Source: HO2-45-11b sp964450915
Lineage (GTDB): Bacteria; Patescibacteriota; Andersenbacteria; UBA10190
Assembly (NCBI GenBank): GCA_964450915.1
Contig: CAYVFG010000001.1
Coordinates: forward strand, 79,830-143,829
Length of the DNA: 64,000 nucleotides
Direction: 5' to 3'
Shown: positions 38,090-46,868 of the stretch, piece by piece
Layout of the letters: every line of letters begins with the position of its first letter
How positions within the stretch are numbered: position 1 is the first letter of the stretch
Made by a program: the position numbers and the translations under genes
Notes under the pieces: generated by a model
Databases searched by the model: none
Told to the model about the DNA's origin: nothing
The model's input: only the letters and a program-made list of their open reading frames with translations

Positions 38090-38377
38090 TTATACAGGAA
38101 ATATGCGCCACTTGTTGCCTTGTACGGTTTGGAAAAATGCGACTATAGTCGTTACAAAAAATGCGAGAAACAATACTGCGCCAACTCGGGGCAAATAGTT
38201 AGCGAGAATTATAGATATAATCATGCCTGCTAAAATAATGAGTCCTTGTTTAATATGAAATCTCACAAATGGCTTTGTATATTCACCCGAAATAATCGGG
38301 ATTAATACTAAAATACCAACATACGAAAGCGCTGCAATAAGATGTTCGGAAGATAGAGAGTTACCGCGCTTGGTCAT
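38090..38377 (-). CDS. DUF4870-like membrane protein
   Basis: A 95-residue protein with three to four hydrophobic segments: SSEHLIAALSYVGILVLIPI, FVRFHIKQGLIILAGMIIS (the FH-x-KQ-G motif is typical of DUF4870/TIM-type small membrane proteins) and FLAFFVTTIVAFFQTVQG. Function unknown. An extended -10 (TGCTAGTAT) lies exactly 6 nt before ATG. Pyk follows 9 nt downstream and can also be read from this promoter. Confidence 0.75.
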   Translation of the reverse strand: MTKRGNSLSSEHLIAALSYVGILVLIPIISGEYTKPFVRFHIKQGLIILAGMIISIILANYLPRVGAVLFLAFFVTTIVAFFQTVQGNKWRIFPV

Positions 38378-38398
38378 GTATTCATACTAGCATAATAA

Positions 38399-38425
38399 AA
38401 ATATCCCGCCGAAGCGGGAATATTT
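38399..38425. terminator. Terminator after groEL
   Basis: AATATCCCGC and GCGGGAATATT form a stem with a CGAA loop; the plus strand continues TTATTC and the minus strand TTTTTAT. It lies between the 3' end of groEL and the divergent promoter of the gene at 38377. Confidence 0.7.
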
Positions 38426-38442
38426 TATTCTGGAATTAATTG

Positions 38443-40101
38443 TTACATCATTCCCATTCCGCCCATGCCCCCGGGCATGCCAGCTGGAACATCTTTCTTG
38501 TCTTCTGGGAGTTCAGCAACCAATGCTTCTGTTGTAAGCATGATCGACGCAATCGATGCGGCGTTTTGCAACGCAGATCGGGTTACCATCTTCGGATCAA
38601 CAATCCCTGCTTCAAACATATCTACGTACGTATGGTTTGCAGCATTGTATCCGAGCTTGAAATTCTGGCGCTTAATTTCTTCAACAATGACCGATCCTTC
38701 CTTACCAGCATTGAGTGCAATTTGACGTGCAGGCTCTTCGAGCGCTCGCATCACTAATTGCATACCGGTTAAGAAGTCTCTATCTGCAATACCTTCTTTG
38801 TTTTCCATTTCCTCAATTGCAGATTCAAGCTCGTGCGAAGCAATAAGAAGCGCAAGCCCGCCTCCGGAAACAATACCTTCCGCAACTGCAGCTTTTGTAG
38901 CCTGTACGGCATCCTCTACGCGATGCTGCTTTTCTTTCTGCTCCGTTTCTGTAGCAGCGCCAACTTTAATAACAGCAACCTTGCCAGCCAATTTTCCTAA
39001 TCGTTCATTTAGCTTTTCTTTGTCGAAATCGGATGTTTCTTTTTCAATTGCAGACTTTAATTGCGCAACTCGTTCCGCAATAGCATCGGCATTCCCTTTG
39101 CCCCCAACGATTGTTGTTTCATCTTTCGTTGCGATAATTCGAGATGCTTGGCCGAGCTGTTCAGGCAACGCATTTTCCAGCTTCAACCCGACTTCCTCGG
39201 AAATTACCGTTCCGCCAGTAAGCACTGCCATGTCTTGCAGCATTTCTTTTCGTCGATCGCCGTATCCCGGAGCCTTCACCACAAGAGCGGTGAAAATTCC
39301 GCGAAGCTTGTTTAATACGAGCGACGGAATTGCATCTCCATCCATATCTTCGCACACGATCACCAATTCCTTCTTGCCGGATTGCATCAGCTTTTCCAGG
39401 AGTGGGAGAATTTCGCTGATAGAAGAAATCTTTTTATCCGTAAGCAAAATCATCGGATTTTCCATCACAGCTTCCATCTTCTCCGTGTTCGTCACCATGT
39501 AGGCGCTCACGTACCCTTTATCGAAATTCATTCCGTCAACGTACTCAGACTCAACGCCAAGCGCCTGAGATTCTTCCACCGTAATAACGCCGTCTTTTCC
39601 AACCTTGCTCATCACGTCCGCAATAAGCTTTCCTACTTCTTCATCTTGCGCAGACACTGTTGCAACTTGGGCAATGTCGCCCTCGCCTTTCACGTCGCGA
39701 GTTTGTTTATTCAGCGATTCAATTGCAATCTGCGTCGCCTTATCGATTCCTTTGCGAACCACCATCGGATTTGCGCCGGCAGCCAAATGGCGAAGCCCTT
39801 CAGTGAACATGCTTTGCGCAAGCACGGTTGCAGTCGTTGTTCCGTCTCCTGCTGCATCGTTCGTGTTTTCTGCAACTTGTCGAACCAATTCAACACCCAT
39901 ATTTTCAACCTTGTCTGCAAGCTCGATTTCTTTTGCAATCGTTACGCCGTCGTTTGTAATAACAGGCGCTCCGTATCCTTTTGCAAGCACTACGTTTCGC
40001 CCTTTCGGCCCCAGCGTTACTTTCACTGCATTCGCCAGCGCGTCCACGCCTCGCTTCAGAGACTGCCTTGCTTCATCGTTAAAAAGAATTTGTTTTGCCA
40101 T
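38443..40101 (-). CDS. groEL: Chaperonin GroEL
   Basis: A 552-residue type I chaperonin subunit. ATP-site motifs TLGPKGRNVVLAKGYGAP and NDAAGDGTTTATVLAQS are intact, as are the hinge-side VSGGGLALL and NAGKEGSVIVEEI. The C-terminus has the GGM repeat (PGGMGGMGMM). It folds cytosolic proteins in a double ring with GroES. It lies 18 nt downstream of groES and is co-transcribed with it from a promoter with a CIRCE-like operator. Confidence 0.98.
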   Translation of the reverse strand: MAKQILFNDEARQSLKRGVDALANAVKVTLGPKGRNVVLAKGYGAPVITNDGVTIAKEIELADKVENMGVELVRQVAENTNDAAGDGTTTATVLAQSMFTEGLRHLAAGANPMVVRKGIDKATQIAIESLNKQTRDVKGEGDIAQVATVSAQDEEVGKLIADVMSKVGKDGVITVEESQALGVESEYVDGMNFDKGYVSAYMVTNTEKMEAVMENPMILLTDKKISSISEILPLLEKLMQSGKKELVIVCEDMDGDAIPSLVLNKLRGIFTALVVKAPGYGDRRKEMLQDMAVLTGGTVISEEVGLKLENALPEQLGQASRIIATKDETTIVGGKGNADAIAERVAQLKSAIEKETSDFDKEKLNERLGKLAGKVAVIKVGAATETEQKEKQHRVEDAVQATKAAVAEGIVSGGGLALLIASHELESAIEEMENKEGIADRDFLTGMQLVMRALEEPARQIALNAGKEGSVIVEEIKRQNFKLGYNAANHTYVDMFEAGIVDPKMVTRSALQNAASIASIMLTTEALVAELPEDKKDVPAGMPGGMGGMGMM

Positions 40102-40119
40102 AATCAAATAGGTAAAAAA

Positions 40120-40413
40120 TTAATTGCGAATTACTCCGAGAATCTTGCTCTCACTCATCATAAGATATGCTTCTCCATCTATCTCAACATCTTCAGCTCC
40201 GTATTCTGCGAACACTACCTTGTCTCCAACTTTTACAGACATCGGTGCAATGCTTCCATCATCCATTCGCTTTCCCGCACCAACTGCCACAACTTCTCCT
40301 TGAACAGATTTTTTATGGCTAGAAGTGTCAGCTACGATTAATCCCGATTTTCGTACTTCCTCTTTTGCGTAAGGCATAACAACGACATTATCGTGAAGTG
40401 GCTCAATATTCAT
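40120..40413 (-). CDS. groES: Co-chaperonin GroES
   Basis: A 97-residue protein. IEPLHDNVVVMPYAKEEVRK is the opening, the mobile loop (SGLIVADTSSHKKSVQG) contains the GroEL-binding LIV-type tripeptide, and VGDKVVFAEYGAEDVEIDG and YLMMSESKILGVI complete the barrel. It caps the GroEL ring. First gene of the groES-groEL operon, with a 5' leader that contains a perfect 10-bp hairpin. Confidence 0.98.
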   Translation of the reverse strand: MNIEPLHDNVVVMPYAKEEVRKSGLIVADTSSHKKSVQGEVVAVGAGKRMDDGSIAPMSVKVGDKVVFAEYGAEDVEIDGEAYLMMSESKILGVIRN

Positions 40414-40442
40414 ACAATAAAAAAGTTAATGAAGTTAATTAC

Positions 40443-40466
40443 GATACGAACATTTTTGTTCGTATC
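40443..40466 (-). promoter_or_regulatory. Leader hairpin of groES-groEL
   Basis: GATACGAACA and TGTTCGTATC form a perfect 10-bp stem with a 4-nt AAAA loop (minus strand), about 30 nt before the groES ATG. No T run follows, so it is not a terminator; stability control or a second repressor site are possible. Confidence 0.7.
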
Positions 40467-40472
40467 TGGTAT

Positions 40473-40499
40473 ATAGCAGTCTATCCTCGAGAGTGCTAA
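40473..40499 (-). promoter_or_regulatory. CIRCE-like operator over the groES promoter
   Basis: TTAGCACTC, 9 nt, GACTGCTAT: the first arm is the perfect CIRCE half, the second matches GAGTGCTAA at 7 of 9 positions. It lies between the -35 TTGACG (40506-40501) and the -10 region (TAGACT at 17 bp, or extended TGCTATATA). HrcA would be the expected repressor; it is not in this window. Confidence 0.85.
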
Positions 40500-41440
40500 G
40501 CGTCAAGAGAAAACGCTCGCACAATTGCAGGCACTTTTGTATCTGGATGAAAAGCCAATTCACTGCCCGTAAGCACAATCCTGCCATGTTCCGGAGCGCC
40601 GCCCTGATTCTTCCAATGGCGAAATATGACCCACTGCTGGAGACGTTCTGCAATATGCTCAATCCCATCTCCAATCGGTTCAAGCAACAACAATTCTACT
40701 TGGCGTTTTATAAACTGCATAAAGGTTGGCAAAAAAATTGTGTACTGATGCTGCAATCTGGGAGCGACTGGAACATGCACATACGAATCCATCCACCCGG
40801 AATTGCGCTGAGCGAATGTACGCTCCACTTCATCGTTATAGATAGGCACCAGCATGGCATACTGCATTGCCATGCAGATATTCTGAATATCCTTTGAAAC
40901 AGTTAATTTGTTTTTCGTAAGATAATGATTCAGACACAGCATATCCGGAGCTTGCTGAGAGTTATATGTCCGACGTCGGCCGAGCAGCTGCGAAACAATC
41001 AGCAGCGCAAGGCGCGTCGTCCAAATTCTCCCGCTATCTACGATGACCAGGATATCTAAATCGCTGGAATATTTTGTGTTATCGATTGCAAGACTCCCCG
41101 ATCCGCCAAGCCCGCGAACAAACGGGACAAGTGCCAAAAACGGAGCGCATCGTTTTACAATCTTCCACTTGTCTTGCGCAATAGCATGCCTGCGCAACCG
41201 CTGACGAATGAGCGGCAACCTTCCGCGCTTTACAAAGTATCCGAATTGAGTTTCTAGTTTTTCAAGCAAATAGGAAGATTCTCGAAGCGCATCTTGGACT
41301 TCATGCAACGACGGCGTGCGCGTATAGTGAGTCTTCCCTCGAATTAAATACATCCATATCTGCGTCGCCGTTACAGGCATATCGTAGATATCGAAAAAAT
41401 GAACGGTATCGTAGATAGATTGTTCGAATTCACTAGGCAT
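40496..41440 (-). CDS. Nucleotidyltransferase-fold protein
   Basis: A 314-residue protein. VRGLGGSGSLAIDNTKYSSD and LDILVIVD match the nucleotidyltransferase core: GGSGS, then a D-x-D pair (SDLDILV). The N-terminal 90 residues look like a winged helix (ATQIWMYLIRGK), and the C-terminal half is helical and hydrophobic. It overlaps the glycosyltransferase gene by 8 nt. Its own stop lies within the CIRCE-like operator of groES. The acceptor is unknown; this type is frequent in Patescibacteria. Confidence 0.7.
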   Translation of the reverse strand: MPSEFEQSIYDTVHFFDIYDMPVTATQIWMYLIRGKTHYTRTPSLHEVQDALRESSYLLEKLETQFGYFVKRGRLPLIRQRLRRHAIAQDKWKIVKRCAPFLALVPFVRGLGGSGSLAIDNTKYSSDLDILVIVDSGRIWTTRLALLIVSQLLGRRRTYNSQQAPDMLCLNHYLTKNKLTVSKDIQNICMAMQYAMLVPIYNDEVERTFAQRNSGWMDSYVHVPVAPRLQHQYTIFLPTFMQFIKRQVELLLLEPIGDGIEHIAERLQQWVIFRHWKNQGGAPEHGRIVLTGSELAFHPDTKVPAIVRAFSLDA

Positions 41441-43142
41441 CCAAATCAAATGAGTTATCGGGAGCAGCCGGCTTCACCCCTTCATATACGCGCATAATCT
41501 CCGCTCCGAATTTATTTACTTGCGTGGTAATTAATTTAATCGATCCTTTGTATTTTTGCGCATACTGGTCTGCATCCCACATCGTAGACTGCGTAAAAAT
41601 AATTTGCTGCCCAGCAGGCACAAGCGGCCCTAAGCCCTTAGTGGAATCTGCAACAGAATACAGCTGCTTGCTATCTAATGAATGATCGGTGTAATCGCTC
41701 GCCCCCACGCTATCTAAGAAGTGCGTCGTCTGCGCAAAGTACGGATCGATGTCGAGAATCGGCCGAGGATTATTCGGATGGCGCTGCGCGTACTCTTTGA
41801 TATACGCAGAAATAACGGTTAAATCACCTCGATATTCGATATATGCTTCCGGACTATTTCTGGAGATAACAAAGTACAGTGAGATGTCGTACATCCCAAA
41901 GACTATGATGATGCCGATAATTGCACCATAGGCAATGCCAATTATTTTTTTCTTTTTAGCCCATGCAAGTACATATCGAATACATAGCGCCCCTGCGAAA
42001 CCAGCCATTATGTATATAGGCGCTGCCATTCCCACAGAACGCAATGCGTGCGGGATACCTTCTGCAGTCGTTACCACGGGCGCCATCATGCCGAGCAACA
42101 CTAAAAGCAAATACGGGAATATCATGCCTAAATGAATTATTTTTCCGCTGGTCATTTTCACAAATACATCCCATGTGCCTTTCAAGACGAATATCAAGCC
42201 AAGTAAAAATAACAAGCCAACTAGTGGGTTTAATAGCGGATACCCGGAAACATTTTGCCGCCAATTGATATCGCCATGTGTAAAGAATGACAATATCGTT
42301 CCTGTCACAGAATATTGCAACGTTCCGAGCAATGTTCCTCCTCCAAACTGTTGCTGAAGATGCGGACTAAAGACAGACACTTGCCCTGCCCTGCCGATAA
42401 ATTCTTTCGGATGATAATAAAAATACGAAGCAAGAGGAAGGATAACGAGAATGGCGCATGCCAGCGCAATGCCTGCTTGCGATCTATATTTCTTAATATG
42501 CGGCAGACCAATTTTAGGATGCAGCGCAGCAAGCAAGAGCAGCACCACTATTCCCAACACCACGCCGATCATGGACCGGTATGCGATATATGTATAAAAT
42601 CCTCCGGAAAACGCGACTCCGGAAAGCACTGCATACCAATACGACAACCCGATTTGTTTTTTCTTCACTGCCTGCACAACTCTGCCTGCAAACCACGTAA
42701 ACAACGCAACAAATAACGGCACCATGATTGCCCGAAAACCGGTACGGGATAATGCGACGTGCCACGAACTGGTTGCTAAGAATGCTGCTGCCAGCAAGCC
42801 TGCTAATCTTCCAAAATATACGCTGGTTGCAAAATAGATAGCCACCACCGTTGCAACGCCCACAACGATCGACCCTAAGTACATCTGCCACACGCCAATG
42901 CCGAATGTCTTAATTGCGATAGCATCTAAGTAGAAAAATAACGCTTCTCTGCCATTCCCGCGCGGATAAAATGGCCGCCTATCGCCTTTCAAGATAAGAA
43001 GCGCATCTTCCCCATTTGCCGCCACATCCGGAAATAGCCCCGGAGGATAGTTTTTAATGTCGTATACCCGAACAGCGCCAGCTAGCGCCGTAATAGCAAC
43101 AATAGCCAGAGATACACCAAGAAGGATAAGCTTTCGCTTCAT
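41433..43142 (-). CDS. GT39-like (PMT-type) membrane glycosyltransferase
   Basis: A 569-residue protein with about 10-12 membrane helices. The first luminal loop starts after helix 1 with DIKNYPPGLFPDVAANGEDA, where the early acidic residues are the GT-C catalytic site, and RPFYPRGNGREALFFYLDAI follows as in the ArnT/PMT family. A soluble C-terminal domain of about 120 residues ends DNSFDLDA. It likely transfers a sugar from a polyprenyl-phosphate carrier to a surface acceptor; surface proteins of this window are candidate acceptors. Confidence 0.85.
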   Translation of the reverse strand: MKRKLILLGVSLAIVAITALAGAVRVYDIKNYPPGLFPDVAANGEDALLILKGDRRPFYPRGNGREALFFYLDAIAIKTFGIGVWQMYLGSIVVGVATVVAIYFATSVYFGRLAGLLAAAFLATSSWHVALSRTGFRAIMVPLFVALFTWFAGRVVQAVKKKQIGLSYWYAVLSGVAFSGGFYTYIAYRSMIGVVLGIVVLLLLAALHPKIGLPHIKKYRSQAGIALACAILVILPLASYFYYHPKEFIGRAGQVSVFSPHLQQQFGGGTLLGTLQYSVTGTILSFFTHGDINWRQNVSGYPLLNPLVGLLFLLGLIFVLKGTWDVFVKMTSGKIIHLGMIFPYLLLVLLGMMAPVVTTAEGIPHALRSVGMAAPIYIMAGFAGALCIRYVLAWAKKKKIIGIAYGAIIGIIIVFGMYDISLYFVISRNSPEAYIEYRGDLTVISAYIKEYAQRHPNNPRPILDIDPYFAQTTHFLDSVGASDYTDHSLDSKQLYSVADSTKGLGPLVPAGQQIIFTQSTMWDADQYAQKYKGSIKLITTQVNKFGAEIMRVYEGVKPAAPDNSFDLDA

Positions 43143-43167
43143 GTGCTAAGCATAGCACAAGTTGAGC

Positions 43168-45996
43168 CTACAGCGCCTTTTTCAGATACTGCCCGGTAAT
43201 AGAATCTTTTTTCTCTGCCACTTCGCGCGGAGTTCCTTCTGCAACCAGGTGCCCGCCCTTATCTCCCCCATCCGGACCCATATCAATCAAATGATCCGCA
43301 GATTTAATAATGTCGATGTTATGTTCGATAACCAGTACGCTATTGCCTTTATCTACAAGCTTCTGCAATACGGCGAGCAATCTGTTTACGTCATCAAAAT
43401 GCAATCCCGTCGTCGGTTCATCGAGAATATATAGCGTTTTGCCAGTTGCTCTGCGAGATAATTCCGTTGCAAGTTTAATTCTCTGCGCCTCTCCTCCGGA
43501 TAATGTCGTCGCGCTCTGCCCCAAGTGAATATATCCCAAGCCCACATCGCACAATGTTTGTAATTTATCTTTAATAGACGGGATTGCGTGGAAGAATGTA
43601 AGCGCCTGCTCCACGTTCATATCAAGCACCTGCGAAATGTTCATGCCTTTATATTCCACTTCCAATGCTTCTGCATTGTACCTGCGGCCATGGCATTCAT
43701 CGCACTGTACATATACATCGGGTAAGAAATGCATCTCAATTTTCAACACTCCATCGCCTTGGCACGTTTCGCATCGTCCGCCTTTTACGTTGAACGAAAA
43801 CCTTCCTGATTTATATCCGCGCATCTTCGCCTCTTCAGTAACGGCAAACAATTCTCGAATAGGAGTAAATAGTCCTGTATATGTTGCAGGATTACTTCGC
43901 GGAGTTCTGCCAATCGGAGACTGGTCAATCGTAATAACTTTATCCAAATGCTCTAGCCCCAGAACTTCTTTGTGTGCACCTGGGTTTGTTTTTGCTCGGT
44001 GGAAATGACGAGACAATACCTGAGATAAAATATCGTTGATAAGCGTCGATTTTCCGGATCCCGAAACTCCTGTAATACATACGAGCTTTCCGAGAGGAAT
44101 ATCTACCGTTACGTGCTGCAAGTTATGCTCAGTAGCATCTACAATTACTAATTTCTTCCCATTGCCTGGACGATATTTTTTCGGAGAAGGCACCTTTAAT
44201 CTGCCAGACAAATATTTTCCAGTCAGCGTATTGCTTTTCATGAGTTGCTTTGGCGTACCTTGGAAAATAATCTTTCCGCCATGCTCGCCGGCACCTGGTC
44301 CGACATCGATCACCTGGTCCGCTGCCAAGATAGTTTCTTCGTCATGCTCTACGACAATTACAGAATTTCCAAGTTCGCGAAGATTTTTCAACGTTTTAAT
44401 AAGCTTGGTGTTATCCCGCTGATGCAACCCGATAGATGGCTCGTCTAAAATATACAGCACTCCAACTAATCCGGACCCGATCTGCGTTGCCAAGCGAATA
44501 CGCTGCGCTTCTCCACCTGCAAGCGTTCCAGCTTTTCTATTGAGCGTTAAGTATGACAATCCAACATCACGCAAAAATGTTAAGCGCGAAATAATTTCTT
44601 TAAAAATCTGCGCCGCAATTTGCTGGTCCTGCTTTCCGAACGATTCCATCTTTCCTTTTTGCAATGCCGAAAAGTGAGCCAGTGCATCGTCAATCGGCAT
44701 TATCACCACATCATGAATAGATTTTTCTCCGACAAACACGGAAAGCGGGGCGGGCTTTAATCGCTTTCCCAAACATGTCGGGCAATCTTTCTCCACCATG
44801 AACTGTTCAATTTCCGTGCGCGCATGGTCGGAATCCGTCTCCTTGTATCGTTTCATTAATTGCGGAATAACGCCTGAGTACGTCGTCTTCCAAACCCCCC
44901 TGCTCGTAGTTACAGAAATCTCTTCATTTTCTGCATACAAAATAGTATGCAAATCTTTCTTCGATAATGTAGATACCGGCTTATCCATATCGAACCCATG
45001 CTCTTTTGCGACAGCCTCAAGCATGCGCTCATACCAGCGGCTTCTGCCAGATTTGCTCCACGGCTTAATTGCGCCCTCTGCCAAGCTCAGCGTTTTGTTT
45101 GGAATCACCAAATCCGGATCAATCTCTTGCTTTGTTCCAAGCCCAGTACAATCAGGGCACGCGCCATGCGGAGAGTTGAACGAAAAATCTCTTGGCTCCA
45201 AACTTGCCACATTGATACCGCAATCAACGCACGCAAACTCCTGGGAAAACAGCATCTCTTCGTGCGTATCCATATTCTCAACAATTACTAATCCATTCCC
45301 AATTCGGGTTGCCGTCTCCAGCGAATCCATGAGCCGAGGCTTGTCCGGTTTCGCTTCTAGTACATATCTATCTACCACTATATCTATAGAATGTTTTTTT
45401 TGCTTATCGAGCTGCGTGTCCTCAGCCTCTTCTATAGTGTAAATCGATCCATCAATACGGACACGAGAATATCCTGCAGTGCGCGCTTCTTTAATAGATC
45501 CGCGCCCATCGCCTTTTCGATCGCGAATAACAGGAGCTACGATAAGTAATTTAGAACCGACCGGATACGACAAAATGCGCGACGACATTTCTTTAATAGT
45601 CTGCCGTGCAATAATCTTTCCGCAATTTGGACAATGCGGAACACCTGTTCTCGAATACAGCAATCTCAAATAATCATAAATTTCCGTTACCGTTCCAACC
45701 GTTGACCGCGGATTTCTGGTCGTTGATTTTTGATCGATAGAAATTGCCGGTGAAAGACCGTCGATCTGGTCAACATCCGGCTTATCCATAAGGCCCAAAA
45801 ACTGCCGAGCATATGCGGATAAAGATTCAACATACCGGCGCTGCCCTTCTGCATACAATGTATCAAACGCGAGTGAAGATTTCCCCGAACCGGACAACCC
45901 GGTAAGCACTACCAACTTGTCTCTAGGTATCGTAATAGTAACGTTTTTCAGGTTATGCACCCGCGCTCCTTTAATTACGATGTTTTCACTCGCCAT
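43168..45996 (-). CDS. uvrA: Excinuclease ABC subunit A
   Basis: A 942-residue damage-recognition ATPase of nucleotide excision repair. Cassette 1 has Walker A LTGLSGSGKSSLAFD, and the first zinc module is seen as CPNCGKIIARQ. Signature TLAGGEAQRIRLATQIGSG and Walker B LYILDEPSIGLH are complete. Cassette 2 has ITGVSGSGKSTLIND, the CETCQGDG and CDECHGRRYN zinc module, TLSGGEAQRIKLATELSRR and LYILDEPTTGLH. The MASENIVIKG start is the conserved one. It partners UvrC encoded 0.9 kb away on the other strand. Confidence 0.98.
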   Translation of the reverse strand: MASENIVIKGARVHNLKNVTITIPRDKLVVLTGLSGSGKSSLAFDTLYAEGQRRYVESLSAYARQFLGLMDKPDVDQIDGLSPAISIDQKSTTRNPRSTVGTVTEIYDYLRLLYSRTGVPHCPNCGKIIARQTIKEMSSRILSYPVGSKLLIVAPVIRDRKGDGRGSIKEARTAGYSRVRIDGSIYTIEEAEDTQLDKQKKHSIDIVVDRYVLEAKPDKPRLMDSLETATRIGNGLVIVENMDTHEEMLFSQEFACVDCGINVASLEPRDFSFNSPHGACPDCTGLGTKQEIDPDLVIPNKTLSLAEGAIKPWSKSGRSRWYERMLEAVAKEHGFDMDKPVSTLSKKDLHTILYAENEEISVTTSRGVWKTTYSGVIPQLMKRYKETDSDHARTEIEQFMVEKDCPTCLGKRLKPAPLSVFVGEKSIHDVVIMPIDDALAHFSALQKGKMESFGKQDQQIAAQIFKEIISRLTFLRDVGLSYLTLNRKAGTLAGGEAQRIRLATQIGSGLVGVLYILDEPSIGLHQRDNTKLIKTLKNLRELGNSVIVVEHDEETILAADQVIDVGPGAGEHGGKIIFQGTPKQLMKSNTLTGKYLSGRLKVPSPKKYRPGNGKKLVIVDATEHNLQHVTVDIPLGKLVCITGVSGSGKSTLINDILSQVLSRHFHRAKTNPGAHKEVLGLEHLDKVITIDQSPIGRTPRSNPATYTGLFTPIRELFAVTEEAKMRGYKSGRFSFNVKGGRCETCQGDGVLKIEMHFLPDVYVQCDECHGRRYNAEALEVEYKGMNISQVLDMNVEQALTFFHAIPSIKDKLQTLCDVGLGYIHLGQSATTLSGGEAQRIKLATELSRRATGKTLYILDEPTTGLHFDDVNRLLAVLQKLVDKGNSVLVIEHNIDIIKSADHLIDMGPDGGDKGGHLVAEGTPREVAEKKDSITGQYLKKAL

Positions 45997-46049
45997 AAAA
46001 AAGAAGTATATGCGCAAAACGACTGATTTGCAAGTCTAAATAGGTGCCA

Positions 46050-46090
46050 TATAAAAATTCAAGCCTGGCATGCACGAGCACACCAGGCTT
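46050..46090 (-). terminator. Terminator of the gene at 46132
   Basis: AAGCCTGG and CCAGGCTT form an 8-bp stem; the minus strand continues GAATTTTTAT. The 114 nt between uvrA and this gene hold nothing else. Confidence 0.75.
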
Positions 46091-46131
46091 TTAAAACGAA
46101 TCCGTTTCAACGTTCAATGCAAACTCCTTTT

Positions 46132-46443
46132 TCAAGAACCAAGTCTCACAAACAGCAACAACTCTTCCATATTGGCGAAGAGCTTTCCGATTGACACTCC
46201 ACCATGATCCTCGCAGGAGTGGACGAACTTTCTGTCGAAATCTTCAACGAAAGCAAACGGGATAGTCCAGCCACGAGCAACTCCACCTGCACGATCTCCA
46301 GCATAGTCATCATGGAATCTCATGCAGGGAAGTCCAGCTTCTTTGCACTGAGGACAAACCATCGCAATACAGAATGGTGGACCCGAGCATAGTGCCTGTT
46401 GTCGAAATCTTTTTCCAAGTGGCGATTCGATCAGCACGTTCAT
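46132..46443 (-). CDS. Unknown 103-residue cysteine-containing protein
   Basis: It starts MNVLIESPLGKRFRQQALCS. Cysteines occur as ALCSGPPFC and MVCPQCKEAGLPC, a likely zinc site, then FHDDYAGDRAGGVARGW and a helical end. No family was recognised. The ATG at 46443 has AAGGG upstream. It follows the gene at 46501 with a perfect 12-bp hairpin between them, so its translation or stability may be controlled separately. Codon use is like the other unknown genes with canonical promoters. Confidence 0.6.
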   Translation of the reverse strand: MNVLIESPLGKRFRQQALCSGPPFCIAMVCPQCKEAGLPCMRFHDDYAGDRAGGVARGWTIPFAFVEDFDRKFVHSCEDHGGVSIGKLFANMEELLLFVRLGS

Positions 46444-46478
46444 GAAACACCGCTTCCCTTTTTCAAGATTCTTGAGAA

Positions 46479-46507
46479 TTTTTAACAACGAACGCCGTTG
46501 TTAAAAA
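46479..46507. other. Perfect 12-bp hairpin between two small genes
   Basis: TTTTTAACAACG, loop AACGC, CGTTGTTAAAAA. It overlaps the stop of the gene at 46501. With its U-rich arm it could act as an intercistronic attenuator or RNA-processing site. Confidence 0.75.
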
Positions 46508-46761
46508 TCAACCATTCCTGCGCCGTGCTTGTAATGCTTCTCGGAAACTCGATTTGCCGTACAGCCAATCCCGAGACAAACACCTCGACGAACCCCAAAC
46601 ACCCTCCCGTACTTGAAGACTCTTCGAAAAACTCTTTTGACCTCCTCGACACAACCTCCCCAAACCGATAACAACACCTCAAGAACATTTCGACGATCTT
46701 CTCTAGACAACACTTCACACCGCCCTTCTTTTGTAACCTCAAGTTGGAAAGAACCAACCAT
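46501..46761 (-). CDS. Unknown 86-residue basic protein
   Basis: It begins MVGSFQLEVTKEGRCEVLSR and continues with EDRRNVLEVLLSVWGGCVEE, two helices, a basic stretch (VKRVFRRVFKYGRVFGVRRG) and CLGIGCTANRVS. No family was recognised. The start lacks a good ribosome binding site. A TTGACA-17-TACTAT promoter at 46802-46830 makes transcription likely, but coding status is less certain than for its neighbour. Confidence 0.45.
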   Translation of the reverse strand: MVGSFQLEVTKEGRCEVLSREDRRNVLEVLLSVWGGCVEEVKRVFRRVFKYGRVFGVRRGVCLGIGCTANRVSEKHYKHGAGMVDF

Positions 46762-46801
46762 GCAACCAAACACAGAATTCAACACACATTTCCTGTTATG
46801 T

Positions 46802-46830
46802 ATAGTACGCCTAAAAACGGAAGTTGTCAA
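46802..46830 (-). promoter_or_regulatory. Sigma-70 promoter for the 46501-46132 unit
   Basis: TTGACA (46830-46825), a 17-bp spacer and TACTAT (46807-46802) on the minus strand. Confidence 0.8.
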
Positions 46831-46856
46831 ATCTGTCTATTCGCCCTCTTTTTAGC

Positions 46857-46862
46857 TATAGT
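46857..46862 (+). promoter_or_regulatory. -10 box of the leaderless uvrC promoter
   Basis: TATAGT lies exactly 6 nt before the ATG at 46869. The in-frame ATG at 46824 lies upstream of this box and is rejected as start. Confidence 0.75.
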
Positions 46863-46868
46863 ACCAAT

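Noticed and set aside
38798..40341. Several long plus-strand frames across groEL and groES
   Set aside because: They are antisense shadows of conserved chaperonin genes and have low-complexity Ser/Arg-rich translations.
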